From Malaya genurostris (Eukaryota > Arthropoda > Insecta > Diptera > Culicidae), in NCBI RefSeq assembly GCF_030247185.1, contig NC_080571.1, positions 347,851,879 through 347,915,878 of the forward strand: 64,000 bases of DNA, in the 5' to 3' direction. The position numbers were made by a program, and so were the translations under genes. The notes beneath the pieces were generated by a model that searched no databases, was not told the DNA's origin, and was given only the letters and a program-made list of their open reading frames with translations. Below are positions 24,746 through 35,308 of this stretch, in pieces (within the stretch, counting starts at the first letter, position 1; the number at the start of each line of letters is the position of its first letter).

Positions 24746-24954
24746 GATTGGTTTAACGTTAACAGAAAAATGTCCATCTTCTTTCATGAATAAAACAACA
24801 GTTACTTTGGCCCGAAAAATGAAAACAAAGATTGCAATGCGTAGAAGCTCTACGCGCAGAACTAGACATAAGCGCACATTAACATATAGTTGATAACAGT
24901 TAAGAACACATTTATTAATAACCTGGGCTGGAAAAGCAAGATTAAAAAATCGTC

Positions 24955-25195
24955 CAATCGAGATCACTGCCAAAGAAGATCACTTGTGATTTTTACCAAT
25001 AATTATCACTACTGATTTGATCTTTTTAAGATCGGTGATCTTCAAATTACATCGATCAAAACCGGTACTGATCTTTCGTCACACAAAATCGGTAGCGATT
25101 TTGAGCTAAAATGATTATTGATTCATGAAAGATCAATCATTGGATGATTCGATCAGCTTTGATCTACGTCTGATATCGTTGATCTCCCGCAGAGA
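24955..25195. repeat. GATC-dense patch
   Basis: I count 11 GATC tetramers in about 240 bp, where about one is expected by chance. They sit in variants of GATCTTT, AAGATC and CGATCA on both strands. There is no clear tandem period. Confidence 0.6.
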
Positions 25196-25333
25196 GGTGT
25201 GAGAATTTGTGATAACAGTAATCCTCCAGGAATTAATAACTAAGGATAACGCGTGTCGTGTTTCAAAATCATGGAAAATTGTCAATTTTGTATCTTTGGG
25301 GGATGCTCCTCTAAGTGTTATCCAGACTCTGCA

Positions 25334-25827
25334 CCGATATGTAAGAACACTTCGTAAGAAGCAACAAAAGAAAATTTATGGAAATACCCAACTTAGATAA
25401 ACAAAAAATATCCAAAGGGAGAATTTTTCAACAATCCCTCCGCAGTAAAATGTGAATACTGGTGTCTACGGTAAATCTGGTTTCAGTGCTTACGTCTAGA
25501 TTAGTCTATAGGTTAAAATACTCACTGTTTCCTTGTAAATATTTTCCTATTTTTGTTTTCTCCTTCTTCAAAATAGCTCGTTTTCCATATTTAAATTATT
25601 TTTCCTCCAGGTTCATTTCAATAATATTCAATTTTCTTCAGCAAATTTTCCATATTTTGTTTCAACTTCTTCCAATTAAATATATTTGTTCCATAACAGA
25701 TCCATTTTATCAATAATTTTCCAGTTCAGATGTTTGATTTATCGCACATAGCTCCGTCGTCCCAGGAAATAAAATTTTTATCAACAACCGATAAAACTAT
25801 ACATAATAAAATACTTCCCTTGAATTG
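25334..25827 (+). repeat. Dispersed repeat V, copy 1 (inverted copy at 39474-39953)
   Basis: Landmarks ACTTCGTAAGAAGCAACAA, GAAATACCCAACTTAGA and AACCGATAAAAC, ending at CCCTTGAATTG, recur in reverse at 39474-39953. No TIR or coding frame was seen. The 84-codon frame inside is a by-product. Confidence 0.75.
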
Positions 25828-26175
25828 TTTGTTGTTGTTGTTGTATTTTATTGTTTTTGGTTAGAGGATCGTAGCCTCATATCCGCCACTGTCTCCTTGA
25901 ATTGATTGAATCGAGTTCAAAAGAATTGCATTGACATCGAATAAACCTCTCGGCAACGCACCAGAGTGGTCAGGTCGTTGTTCCAAAAATCTGCACACAA
26001 CGTTTGTATCAGAAAATTGTGAATGGAGTTAATTTCAAACAGCAAAAAGGCCCCACAGCTACAATTCGTTATTCCTAAACAAGCCAAAACCGAAAATCAG
26101 TATTTATTTGTATCAATTGTGAATAATCGCGGGTATTTTCGGAGAGCGTATCGATATTATTGTATAGAGATTATA

Positions 26176-27081
26176 ACAGATCGGCTGAAAAGTTCGTATC
26201 GTTTCTATGAGAGGGCGCCACTAGAATTAAATCCATACCATTTTCAGTTAGTACCAACCTTCAAAAGATACGTGTATAAATTTGACAGCTGTCTGATTAT
26301 TAGTTTGTGAGATATTGCATTTTGAGTGAAGCTACTTTTGTTATTGTGGAAAAAATGGAAAAAAGGAATTTCGTGTGTTGATGAAACACTACTCTTTGAT
26401 GAAAAAAAGTGCCGCCGAAACCAAAAAATGGCTTGATGAGTGTTATCCAGACTCTGCACCGGGCGAAGCAACAATTCGTAAGTGGTTTGCAAAATTTCGT
26501 ACTGGTCATATGAGCACCGAAGACGATGAACGCAGTGGACGTCCAAAAAAGGCTGTTACCGATGAAAACGTGAAAAAATCCACAAAATGATTTTCAATGA
26601 CCGTAAAGTGAAGTTGATCGAGATAGCTGACACCCTAAAGATATCAAAGGAACGTGTTGGACATATTATTCACGAATATTTGGATATGAGAAAGCTTTGT
26701 GCAAAATGGGTGCCGCGTGAGCTCACAATCGATCAAAAACAACAACGAAAAACCATGCTGAAATTGAACGAATTGGGCTTCGAATTGCTCCCTCATTCAC
26801 CGTATTCTCCAGATTTGGCCCCCAGTGACTTTTTCCTGTTCTCAGACCTCAAGAGAATGCTCGCTGGTAAAAAATTTAGAAGCAATAAGAGGTAATCGCT
26901 GAAACTGAGGCCTATTTTGAGGCAAAGGACAAATCGTACTACAAAAATGGTATCGAAAAGTTTAAAGCTCGCTATAATCGCTGTATCGTCTCTGATGGCA
27001 ATTAGGTTGAATAATAAAAACGAATTTTGGCAAAAAAATGTGTGTTTCTATTAAACGATACGAACTTTTCAGCCGAACTGT
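26176..27081 (+). mobile_element. Mariner transposon, complete ends, internally deleted
   Basis: A 906-bp element has 29-bp terminal inverted repeats at 26176-26204 and 27053-27081. They differ at one position (first bases ACAGATCGGCTGAAAAGTTC on the left) and are flanked by TA at 26174-26175 and 27082-27083, the canonical mariner target duplication. Intact mariners are about 1.3 kb, so about 0.4 kb is missing. Confidence 0.92.
26355..27004 (+). pseudogene. Mariner transposase, deleted and frameshifted
   Basis: The family start is the ATG at 26355, but a short A-run puts it out of frame with the main frame that begins at 26375. The N-terminal helix-turn-helix region and the linker (WVPRELTIDQKQ) are readable across a second frameshift near 26580. 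The sequence then jumps straight to LNELGFELLPHSPYSPDLAPSD, the region of the third catalytic Asp. The middle of the catalytic domain with the first two Asp residues is deleted. A third frameshift near 26893 precedes the natural stop at 27002. It makes no transposase, but the intact ends would allow trans-mobilisation. Confidence 0.9.
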
Positions 27082-27564
27082 TAGGTCAAAAATATGAAAA
27101 CACCGGTAAATCGGTAGACATGGCAACGTTCCGCTAGTCAAATACCATTTCTGTATAAAATGTTGAAAAAGGACAAATCTGTATAAAATGTTCAAAACGA
27201 CGTATGTAACAATGAGAGATTCTCTTTGTTTACTTTCTCTTTCGATTATTACGGCACTCTTAGCAATCCTTCTCTTCAATTATTTATCGATAATAATAAC
27301 TAAAGCGATCATCTTTTAATCTGCACTGAAGAAATTACCGAAAAAAGCAGGAATATTTCGCAATAATCGAAAGAGAAAGTCACGCGTTTTTTTTTGAGAA
27401 CGGCCAATAACCAACCTGTCAACTTCCACTCTTGAAAGAAATTGCAAGCGAGCTATGGAAGATAGAGTATTAAATTTAACACCAGACGAAAGAGAAAACT
27501 TTTCTCTGTCGTTTACTATTATGACTTAGTCTCAGCGAGTGCCGAGTCATTCGAAATTACTCTT
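27082..27564. other. Unassigned interval
   Basis: No gene was seen. The stretch ATAAAATGTTCAAAACGACG at about 27185 recurs at 47108, a short shared word within otherwise different DNA. Confidence 0.4.
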
Positions 27565-27577
27565 TAAAGTGAATGTT

Positions 27578-28226
27578 TTTTTTTTCATAAATACGTTTAT
27601 TTCATAGGCAATATACATAAATTTTTCTTCGCCGTGGCATCTACAATACATAGTACTTTAAACCTAATACATTTCGAATATCCTATTAGTATGTTGGTAT
27701 TCATTAGTTAATCTAAACACTGTTTTTATCAAGCGAGTTGCTATTATAAATTACATTAAATGAAATACATTTATTTTGTACATGATCTTATAACTATTTC
27801 AGGTTTGTTTGTATCAGTTCATCACTTTTATTTAATATAAGATAGCTGGCTATTGGTTGAACTCTTGGAAGAGAAAACAATCTAACATAAAATAAAATTT
27901 AAATTGGAACTCCAATGGACTTAATGAAATAATAAAGAAGTTTCATGTAAGGAACGTCACGACAAGCAAGAATGTCGCGAACTGGGACATTGGATAGTCT
28001 ACCTTGGGTACGCAAGGTATTTATTAGTTGAGATCTGACATCACGATACTCCACGCATGTCCAAACAACATGGTCAATATCGCGGTAGCCTTCGCCACAA
28101 GCACAATGATTAGTCTCGGAAAGTCCAATTCGAAGGAGATGTGCATCTAACGTGTAGTGATTGGACATGAGTCTGGACATCACACGAATGAAATCTCTAC
28201 TCACATCCAATCCCCTGAACCATGCC
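27578..28226 (-). mobile_element. I-clade retrotransposon, 5'-truncated copy
   Basis: A 649-bp insertion lies between perfect 13-bp duplications TAAAGTGAATGTT at 27565-27577 and 28227-28239. On the minus strand it holds the last 103 codons of an ORF2 (28210-27899), a 3' UTR of about 320 bp and a short A-rich end. The peptide matches the C-terminus of the intact I-clade ORF2 at 31628-35308, including SRDFIRVMSRLMSNHYT and a CxC...H...C zinc-like cluster. It differs at many positions, and the 3' UTR is unrelated, so it is a different subfamily. Confidence 0.9.
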
Positions 28227-28347
28227 TAAAGTGAATGTTGATGGATGGTTTATTGGCCGTTCTCAAGAAAAAAAAGGCGTGAATTCTTTTTTTTTTCTTC
28301 TGTGGTGTCACTATAAGGACGGTTAAGCAGGGATGTCAGGTTCACAG

Positions 28348-28578
28348 TGTTGAAACCGGCCCTCCACATGGTAGCCGTCTTGAATGAGGACGGGGGAATC
28401 ACTCGATTTAAGGACGTACGACTTACCACCTCAAGGTTCAGCAATCGCGACTGTAATGACCGCCGAAAGGGAAGAGGATACGCTGCGTGTTCGTGCGCAG
28501 TGCGCCCAGTGCTGTTCGCAGCTGTCACCTGTGAGGGGAAAGACATTTCTCGTCTTGAGCCGTGTGTACACCACCACA
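28348..28578 (-). repeat. 3' LTR of the mag-like element
   Basis: It matches 38927-39158 with about eight differences or small indels by eye, mostly near 28375-28435. In element orientation it begins TGTGGTGGTG and ends TTTCAACA. Confidence 0.88.
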
Positions 28579-28592
28579 TTCTCTCCCTACTT
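28579..28592 (-). other. Polypurine tract
   Basis: On the minus strand the LTR is immediately preceded by AGTAGGGAGAGAA, a purine run at the position expected for plus-strand DNA priming. Confidence 0.7.
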
Positions 28593-29305
28593 AAACAAAA
28601 CGCAGTTTCGATATTCTAACACATCACAAAAAAAAAGAAAAATTAGGAATTTGTTTTTACTGTGCTGATTAGCTTTGCTATTCATATCCAGAGGGCTACA
28701 GTCAAGTTTTAGTGGGTAGACAACCTTAGTCCACAGTTAATCATGCGAACAGGGATGCCACTTCACATTTTTAATCACGGTCTTATTTTCCAGTAAGCAG
28801 ATTATTTAAGAATATATGTATCATTCGCATGTATTCATAATTATAGCAAATATAAAATTCCTTTCTTCCGATTTTTTATGGTCATTTCTGCAAAAACAAC
28901 TCAAGTTAACACCGCTAACTTGAACGAACTAACTTCTGCGTGACCATTCCGGTAGGATGTTTCCTGGCATCCTTTTCCTTTGTAAATTATCTATATAAGA
29001 CGTCCAAGACCACTGGCATCCTTGCTAAGTATTAAACACCACGTGCATCACAGCAGAATGGCAAAATATACTTCCAAATCGTACCTTCCCGACGATTGAT
29101 TCAGTATTTGAAGGTAAGTGAAATTCATTTAGTATTAAACTTCTCTTTATTTTAGGTTGAATGGAATTAAACTAAGCACTGACATAACAATTATCTGATA
29201 CCAAATAAAAATCAAACCGATTCCGCGATTTCATGGGAAAAAAAATTACACGCTGGACAAGATAGATTTATATCCAGAAAGCTGACTCGTGAGTATCGCA
29301 TACAC
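28593..29305 (-). other. 3' region between integrase end and polypurine tract
   Basis: About 700 bp with no frame that I recognise. On the plus strand a TATATAAG box (about 28992) followed by AGTATTAAACACC is promoter/LTR-like. A foreign solo LTR inserted here is possible, but I could not find its ends. Confidence 0.35.
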
Positions 29306-29690
29306 TTACATTTCTAGTTTTCTAACATAGTCCGATAAATTGGACGGAACTCCTTTCTCTCTCAAGGGCCGCGTTGTTTTTATTGCTTGCGAGTCGCCCG
29401 TACTCTGCTCTGTTACTATCGTATGATGTACTCGTTTAGTCTGTGTAACATGACGACGTACTTGTCGTCCACTTTCGTCGCTCAGAACTAGGTTACCGTT
29501 ATCTTCATTAACCACTGTGTATCGAGTAGAATCGAATCTTGGTTCTCCTTTTGCTCTACATAGTCGTTCAACTACCACGGTGTCTCCACGACGAATTGGA
29601 CATGGTTGAACACCTCGCCGAGCATCCTCATACTCCTTGGAATGAAGTTTTGCCTCGGTGTCCCTAGCATTTAACAACCGCTCGTCATTG
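29306..29690 (-). pseudogene. Integrase C-terminal remnant of mag-like pol
   Basis: The minus-strand frame contains KLHSKEYEDARRG..., then GDTVVVE, YTVVNEDNGNLVLSD and RRHVTQTKRV. This matches the GPY/F-like C-terminal domain of Ty3/gypsy integrases of the mag type. The catalytic core (zinc finger and DDE) is absent because the frame begins at the I-element junction. It ends at the natural terminus 29306. Confidence 0.75.
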
Positions 29691-30282
29691 CCGTTTCAAC
29701 CTTCCGAGCGAACAGACGTGATTTGGATTTACTGCGAAAGCATTGAAAACCAGTTGTGTGTGTGATAAAGTGGTCGGACGATATTGCGTGATAGACAATA
29801 GTGCTTTTTCCTCTGAGAGGTTTTTTTTCGCGTTATATAATAGAACAGTGCCTTATTGTGAGCGGTCGATCGAAACGGTACCGTTAGCCGGTTATTGTTC
29901 CGCCGATCAAGGCCAAGTGTGCGGATTATAAACAAGCGGCCATTGTTCCCTGTGTCGATTGTGATCGAACATTGAAGTGAAGTGATACCGTTAGTCCATA
30001 CAAACTATAAACAATTTATTTGTGCCTTTTCCTCGGTGAGGTTTTTTGCACCTTCGCACCGAACCGTTAGCTGGTGCTTTGTGCTTTTCCTCGTAGAGGT
30101 TTTTTGGCATCAATTGAAGTGGCAATCGACCAAGAGCAGGTCTTGGCGACCGTTCCTTGCATTTGTACAACAAGCTAAGTATTGCCTTTTTCTTTATTCT
30201 TATTACTTATTACAGTTTATTGTTGCATCCCTCTTATAATTTACCACTTGCCTAAATATAACCTCGTGCTACAGTAAGCACA
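29691..30282 (+). promoter_or_regulatory. 5' UTR/internal promoter region of the I-clade element
   Basis: Three modules of the form TTTTCCTC-NNN-GAGGTTTTTT occur at about 29807, 30026 and 30087. Each can form a CCTC/GAGG mini-hairpin, and two are accompanied by a CCGTTAGC.GGT motif. I-type elements carry an internal TATA-less promoter in this region. That function is inferred from the family. Confidence 0.5.
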
Positions 30283-31635
30283 ATGAGTCCTCCCCCTCCA
30301 GACGAAGAAATGAAGACAGATCCTAATCCGCCTGTTGTTGACAGTAATAAAACCCCCCGGATTAAGGAATATTCCGATGAACCCTCGCTATCGACCGGTC
30401 CATATGTGGTGTACTTCCGGGCCAAATCTAAAGATAAAGCATTGAATTTATTGACATTAAATAAGAACCTGACGTCACATTACCCGACTATCACACAAAT
30501 AGTAAAAATGCGCTCCGACAAACTCAGGGTCTCGTTGACCAGCTTAAAGCAGGCTAATGAGATCGTTCGAAATGAACTCTTTACGCGGGATTATCGCGTA
30601 TATGTACCAGCCCGCGAAGTCGAAATAGACGGCGTGGTCACAGATGCAGGTTTGACTTGCGCAGATATTCTTGAGCACGGGGTTGGCGGTTTCAAAAACC
30701 CCTTACTCAAGAATCTGAAGATACTGGATTGCAAACGCTTGCATTCAGTATCGATCGCCGAGGATGGGTCAAAATCTTATCCTCAATCGAACTCGTATCG
30801 TGTGACCTTCGCTGGTTCGGCTTTGCCAAATTATGTCCTTCTGGACAGGGTTCGTCTACCCGTACGTCTCTTCGTGCCGCGGGTTATGAACTGTACTAAT
30901 TGCCAGCAATTAGGACACACAGCCTCCCATTGTGCGAATCGGCCCCGTTGTTCGAAGTGTGGAGAGCGTCATGCGGATGGCTCTTGCGGAAGAGACATTG
31001 AAAAGTGTCTCTACTGCAGTGAGGGTCCGCATGATCTCTCAGCATGTCCCACCTACAAATTGCGTGGAGATAAGCTAAAGCACTCTTTGAGGGAACGCTC
31101 CAAGCGCACATTTGCAGAAATGCTAAAGAGTGCTACACCACCAAGCCCATCTGCAAATCCCTATGCTTGCTTGTCAACAGACGAGTGCGATTCAGACGAC
31201 CCTCTCGAAGGCACATCTTCGGCCATCCCTCGTAGCAACAGGAAAAGGAGAAATATTTCCTCTCATAAGCTACCTAGTAAGGGTTCGAAGGTGGCCCTTG
31301 AGGGGCCTCCAAAAGTAACAGCTAATGGTAGTGTTAGTAAAACACCGAAGCAAAGAATAGCTCCTGATCTAGAAAAACTGAGATCTGATAAGGAGTTTCC
31401 AACACTTCCTAAGACAAACAAAAACTCAATTGCCCCTAAAGACCAGTCAAAGAATCAACCAAATGCTGGATTTATTAAATTCTCTGATATAGTGGACTGG
31501 ATTTTTAAAACTTTCAATATCTCTGACCCCTTGAAAGGTATTTTGATGACCTTTGTACCCGTAGCTGAGACGTTTTTGAAACAGTTGACTGTAAAATGGC
31601 CCCTTCTTTCAGCGATTGTATCCTTCGATGGCTAA
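30283..31635 (+). CDS. I-clade ORF1: nucleic-acid-binding Gag-like protein
   Basis: 450 codons from an ATG at 30283 (MSPPPPDEEM). In the family this protein binds element RNA and forms ribonucleoprotein particles. Residues 40-200 form the conserved ORF1 core, with an RRM-like pattern and PVRLFVPRVMNC. Three zinc knuckles follow at about residues 204-262: CTNCQQLGHTASHC, CSKCGERHADGSC and CLYCSEGPHDLSAC. Next come a basic stretch (KHSLRERSKRTFAEML) and a Ser/Lys-rich tail with a hydrophobic C-terminal segment. The frame is uninterrupted. Its stop codon overlaps the start of ORF2 within ATGGCTAA, suggesting coupled or reinitiated translation. Confidence 0.9.
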   Translation: MSPPPPDEEMKTDPNPPVVDSNKTPRIKEYSDEPSLSTGPYVVYFRAKSKDKALNLLTLNKNLTSHYPTITQIVKMRSDKLRVSLTSLKQANEIVRNELFTRDYRVYVPAREVEIDGVVTDAGLTCADILEHGVGGFKNPLLKNLKILDCKRLHSVSIAEDGSKSYPQSNSYRVTFAGSALPNYVLLDRVRLPVRLFVPRVMNCTNCQQLGHTASHCANRPRCSKCGERHADGSCGRDIEKCLYCSEGPHDLSACPTYKLRGDKLKHSLRERSKRTFAEMLKSATPPSPSANPYACLSTDECDSDDPLEGTSSAIPRSNRKRRNISSHKLPSKGSKVALEGPPKVTANGSVSKTPKQRIAPDLEKLRSDKEFPTLPKTNKNSIAPKDQSKNQPNAGFIKFSDIVDWIFKTFNISDPLKGILMTFVPVAETFLKQLTVKWPLLSAIVSFDG

Positions 31636-34600
31636 TTTATCCAATGAGGTCAAGGATTTGATCACTGTTTTACAATGGAATTGCAGAAGTATCATCCCAA
31701 AAATTGATTCCTTCAAACATCTATTATATACCACGAATTGCGATGCATTTGCATTGTGCGAAACTTGGTTAACTTCTGAAATATCTCTCAACTTCCACAA
31801 TTTTAATATTATTCGTTTGGATCGAGAAACCCCCTATGGAGGAGTACTTTTGGGAATCAAAAAGTGCTATTCCTTTTATCGAATTAACCTCCTCTCGATA
31901 CCAGGTATTGAAGTTGTCGCATGTCATGTTACAATCAAAGGTAAGGACCTTTGTATTGCTTCCATCTACATTCCCCCTAGAGCCTCGGTTGGGCATCAGC
32001 GGCTCAGTGATATCATAGAACTCCTTCCCGCACCAACGTTGGTTTTAGGAGACTTTAACTCACACGGTACGGGATGGGGTTGTCTTCATGACGATAACAG
32101 ATCAGCTATGATCCATGATATTTGCGACGACTTCAATATGACAATATTGAATACGGGAGAAATGACACGGATTCCTGCACCACCAGCAAGACCAAGTGCG
32201 CTGGATTTATCCCTTTGCTCGACATCGCTACGGTTGGATTGCAAGTGGAAGGTAATCCCCGATCCTCACGGTAGCGATCATCTACCTATCGTAATTTCAA
32301 TCGCCAACGGATTAAGACCATCGGAGATAATCAATGTTTCGTATGACCTCACACGAAATATTGATTGGAAATATTACGCAAATGCGATGTCTGAGAAACT
32401 GGAAACAACACAAGAACTTCCTCCGGAGGAAGAGTACACGCTTTTGGCTGGCTTGATTCTCGACTCCGCGATTCAAGCTCAGACGAAACGTGTACCCGGC
32501 GCGAAAACTAACATCCTTCCTCCCAATCCGTGGTGGGACAAAGAGTGCTCATCACTGAACGCGGAAAGATCTTTAGCATTCAAAAAGTTCAGAAAATATG
32601 GAATACCTGATAATTATAGAAATTACGCAGCGCTAGTTAAGCAAATGAAGAACTTAGTTAAAGCAAAGAAACTAGGTTACTGGCGACGGTTTGTTGACGG
32701 ATTAACAAAAGAAACATCGATGAGCACTCTTTGGAACACAGCCCGACGAATGCGAAACCAAAACACCACGAACGAAAGCGACGAATATTCCAACCGTTGG
32801 ATATTCGATTTCGCTAAAAAAGTATGTCCAGACTCTGTTCCGGAACAGAAGATCTCCCGCGCCGCGACATCAAATACAAACGAAACACCGTTTTCGATGG
32901 TAGAGTTCTCACTTGCGCTCTTGTCATGTAACAATAAGGCCCCGGGGTTAGACAGAATCAAATTCAACTTGTTGAAGAATCTGCCTGACACCGCCAAAAC
33001 ACGCTTGCTGAATTTATTCAACAAGTTCCTCGAGGGTAATATTGTCCCACACGACTGGAGACAAGTGAGAGTTATCGCCATTCAAAAACCTGGGAAACCA
33101 GCCTCCGATCACAATTCGTATCGGCCGATTGCTATGCTTTCCTGTATCCGGAAGTTGTTCGAAAAAATGATTCTCTTCCGTCTAGACAATTGGGTCGAAA
33201 CTAATGGCTTTCTTTCAGATACACAATTTGGTTTCCGCAGGGGTAAAGGAACGAACGATTGTCTTGCGTTGCTCTCAACAGAAATTCAAATGGCATTTGC
33301 TCGTAAAGAACAAATGGCATCAGTATTTCTAGACATCAAGGGGGCTTTTGATTCAGTTTCTATAAATATCCTATCTAAGAAGCTGCACCAGCATGGTCTT
33401 TCGCCGGTTTTGAACACCTTTTTATATAATCTATTGTCCGAGAAACACATGTATTTCGCACATGGTGATTTGTCGACAATAAGATTTAGCTACATGGGTC
33501 TTCCTCAGGGCTCATGCTTAAGCCCTCTTTTATACAATTTTTACGTAAAAGATATCGATGAATACATCAACACATCTTGCACGCTAAGACAACTTGCCGA
33601 CGACAGCGTTGTGTCCATTATAGGATCCAAAACTGCCGATCTGCAAGGACCATTACAAGATACACTCCACAACTTGTCCACGTGGGCTCTTCAACTTGGT
33701 ATCGACTTCTCTACGGAGAAAACTGAGCTGGTTGTATTTTCAAGGAAGCGAGAACCAGCACAATTACAGCTTCAACTAGGGGGTGAAACCATAGCTCAGG
33801 TCTTCACATTTAAATATCTCGGGGTCTGGTTCGACTCCAAAGGCACCTGGGGATGTCACATTAGGTATCTGAAACAAAAATGCCAGCAGAGAATCAATTT
33901 TCTTCGCACAATAACCGGAATTTGGTGGGGTGCCCACCCAGGAGATCTGATCAGGCTGTACCAAACAACGATATTGTCCGTAATGGAATATGGATGCTTC
34001 TGCTTCCGATCCGCCGCGAACACCCATTTCATTAAACTGGAAAGAGTTCAGTATCGTTGTTTACGTATTGCCTTAGGTTGCATGCAGTCGACTCATACGA
34101 TGAGTCTCGAAGTGCTTGCGGGCGTCTTACCGTTGAAAAATCGATTCTGGGATCTCTCATATCGATTGCTAACCCGATGCGATATCTTAAATCCGATGGT
34201 GATTGAACACTTCGAAAGGCTTGTCGAGCTCAATTCTCAGACCCGTTTTATGTCCTTGTATTTTGATTACATGGCTCAGAATATTAATCCTTCTTCGTTT
34301 GTTTCCAATCGTGCTCATTTCTTGGATACTTCTGATTCTACTGTGTTTTTCGACACATCCATGAGAGAAGAAATTCGTGGAATCCCGGATCACGTGCGCC
34401 CTCAAGTGGCCCCAAATATTTTTTATAATAAATTTAGAACAGCCAACTGTGAAAAGGTGTTTTACCCTGACGGTTCAAACATCAACAGGTCCACAGGCTT
34501 CGGCATCTTCAATCAAAACATCACCGCTTCTCACAAACTCAATGATCCGGCTTCAGTTTACGTCGCAGAATTAGCTCCTATTCAGTACACCCTTGAGATC

Positions 34601-35308
34601 ATTGAAACCTTGCCCAAAGACCATTACTACATTGTCACGGACAGTCTAAGCTCAATAGAAGCTCTCCGGGCAATGAAGCCAGGAAAGTATCCCCCATATT
34701 TCCTGGGGAAAATACGGGAACACTTGCGAACTTTATCTGAACGGTCTTATTTAATATCGTTAGTCTGGGTCCCTTCGCATTGTTCCATTCCAGACAATGA
34801 AAAGGCAGACTCATTGGCTAAGGTGGGCGCATTAGAAGGTGATATTTATGAAAGACCAATCTGCTTCAATGAATTTTTCAGTATTTCTCGTCAGAAAACT
34901 CTCGAAAGTTGGCAAACTTCATGGACGAATGACGAACTGGGACGATGGCAACACTCCATTATTCCTAAGGTATCAACGAAACCGTGGTTCAAGGGGATGA
35001 ACGTGAGTCGTGATTTCATTCGCGTTATGTCGCGGCTCATGTCAAATCACTACACCTTCAACGCACATCTCCGGCGTGTTGGGCTTGCGGAGAGCGGTCT
35101 CTGCACCTGTGGCGACGGTTATCAGGACATCGAGCATGTCGTGTGGTCGTGCGTAGAGTATCGTGACGCCAGGTCGAAGCTACTGGAATCCCTTAGGGCC
35201 CGAGGTAGACCGCCTGAGGTTCCGGTTCGGGATGTGTTGGCGAGTCGGGATAGTTTATATATGCTTCTCATATACCAGTACCTTAAACACATTGATATAC
35301 AAGTGTAA
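31628..35308 (+). CDS. I-clade ORF2: endonuclease, reverse transcriptase, RNase H
   Basis: 1,226 codons from the ATG at 31628. The frame is open from a TTG at 31616, but the ATG overlaps the ORF1 stop. An APE-type endonuclease occupies about residues 15-235, with LQWNCRS, the Glu of CETWLT, LVLGDFNSHG and GSDHLPIV. The reverse transcriptase spans about 420-720: DIKGAFDSV, LPQGSCLSPLLYN and the catalytic LADDSV near 656. RNase H lies at about 940-1070, with acidic residues in YPDGSN, VAELAPI, VTDSLSS and NEKADSLAK. The C-terminus has a zinc-like CTCGDGYQDIEHVVWSC cluster near 1158. All key residues that I can check are present. It nicks DNA and copies element RNA at the nick (target-primed reverse transcription). 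Confidence 0.92.
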   Translation: MANLSNEVKDLITVLQWNCRSIIPKIDSFKHLLYTTNCDAFALCETWLTSEISLNFHNFNIIRLDRETPYGGVLLGIKKCYSFYRINLLSIPGIEVVACHVTIKGKDLCIASIYIPPRASVGHQRLSDIIELLPAPTLVLGDFNSHGTGWGCLHDDNRSAMIHDICDDFNMTILNTGEMTRIPAPPARPSALDLSLCSTSLRLDCKWKVIPDPHGSDHLPIVISIANGLRPSEIINVSYDLTRNIDWKYYANAMSEKLETTQELPPEEEYTLLAGLILDSAIQAQTKRVPGAKTNILPPNPWWDKECSSLNAERSLAFKKFRKYGIPDNYRNYAALVKQMKNLVKAKKLGYWRRFVDGLTKETSMSTLWNTARRMRNQNTTNESDEYSNRWIFDFAKKVCPDSVPEQKISRAATSNTNETPFSMVEFSLALLSCNNKAPGLDRIKFNLLKNLPDTAKTRLLNLFNKFLEGNIVPHDWRQVRVIAIQKPGKPASDHNSYRPIAMLSCIRKLFEKMILFRLDNWVETNGFLSDTQFGFRRGKGTNDCLALLSTEIQMAFARKEQMASVFLDIKGAFDSVSINILSKKLHQHGLSPVLNTFLYNLLSEKHMYFAHGDLSTIRFSYMGLPQGSCLSPLLYNFYVKDIDEYINTSCTLRQLADDSVVSIIGSKTADLQGPLQDTLHNLSTWALQLGIDFSTEKTELVVFSRKREPAQLQLQLGGETIAQVFTFKYLGVWFDSKGTWGCHIRYLKQKCQQRINFLRTITGIWWGAHPGDLIRLYQTTILSVMEYGCFCFRSAANTHFIKLERVQYRCLRIALGCMQSTHTMSLEVLAGVLPLKNRFWDLSYRLLTRCDILNPMVIEHFERLVELNSQTRFMSLYFDYMAQNINPSSFVSNRAHFLDTSDSTVFFDTSMREEIRGIPDHVRPQVAPNIFYNKFRTANCEKVFYPDGSNINRSTGFGIFNQNITASHKLNDPASVYVAELAPIQYTLEIIETLPKDHYYIVTDSLSSIEALRAMKPGKYPPYFLGKIREHLRTLSERSYLISLVWVPSHCSIPDNEKADSLAKVGALEGDIYERPICFNEFFSISRQKTLESWQTSWTNDELGRWQHSIIPKVSTKPWFKGMNVSRDFIRVMSRLMSNHYTFNAHLRRVGLAESGLCTCGDGYQDIEHVVWSCVEYRDARSKLLESLRARGRPPEVPVRDVLASRDSLYMLLIYQYLKHIDIQV

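Noticed and set aside
31130..34574. Antisense and alternative frames within I-clade ORF1/ORF2
   Set aside because: Shadows of the two long ORFs.
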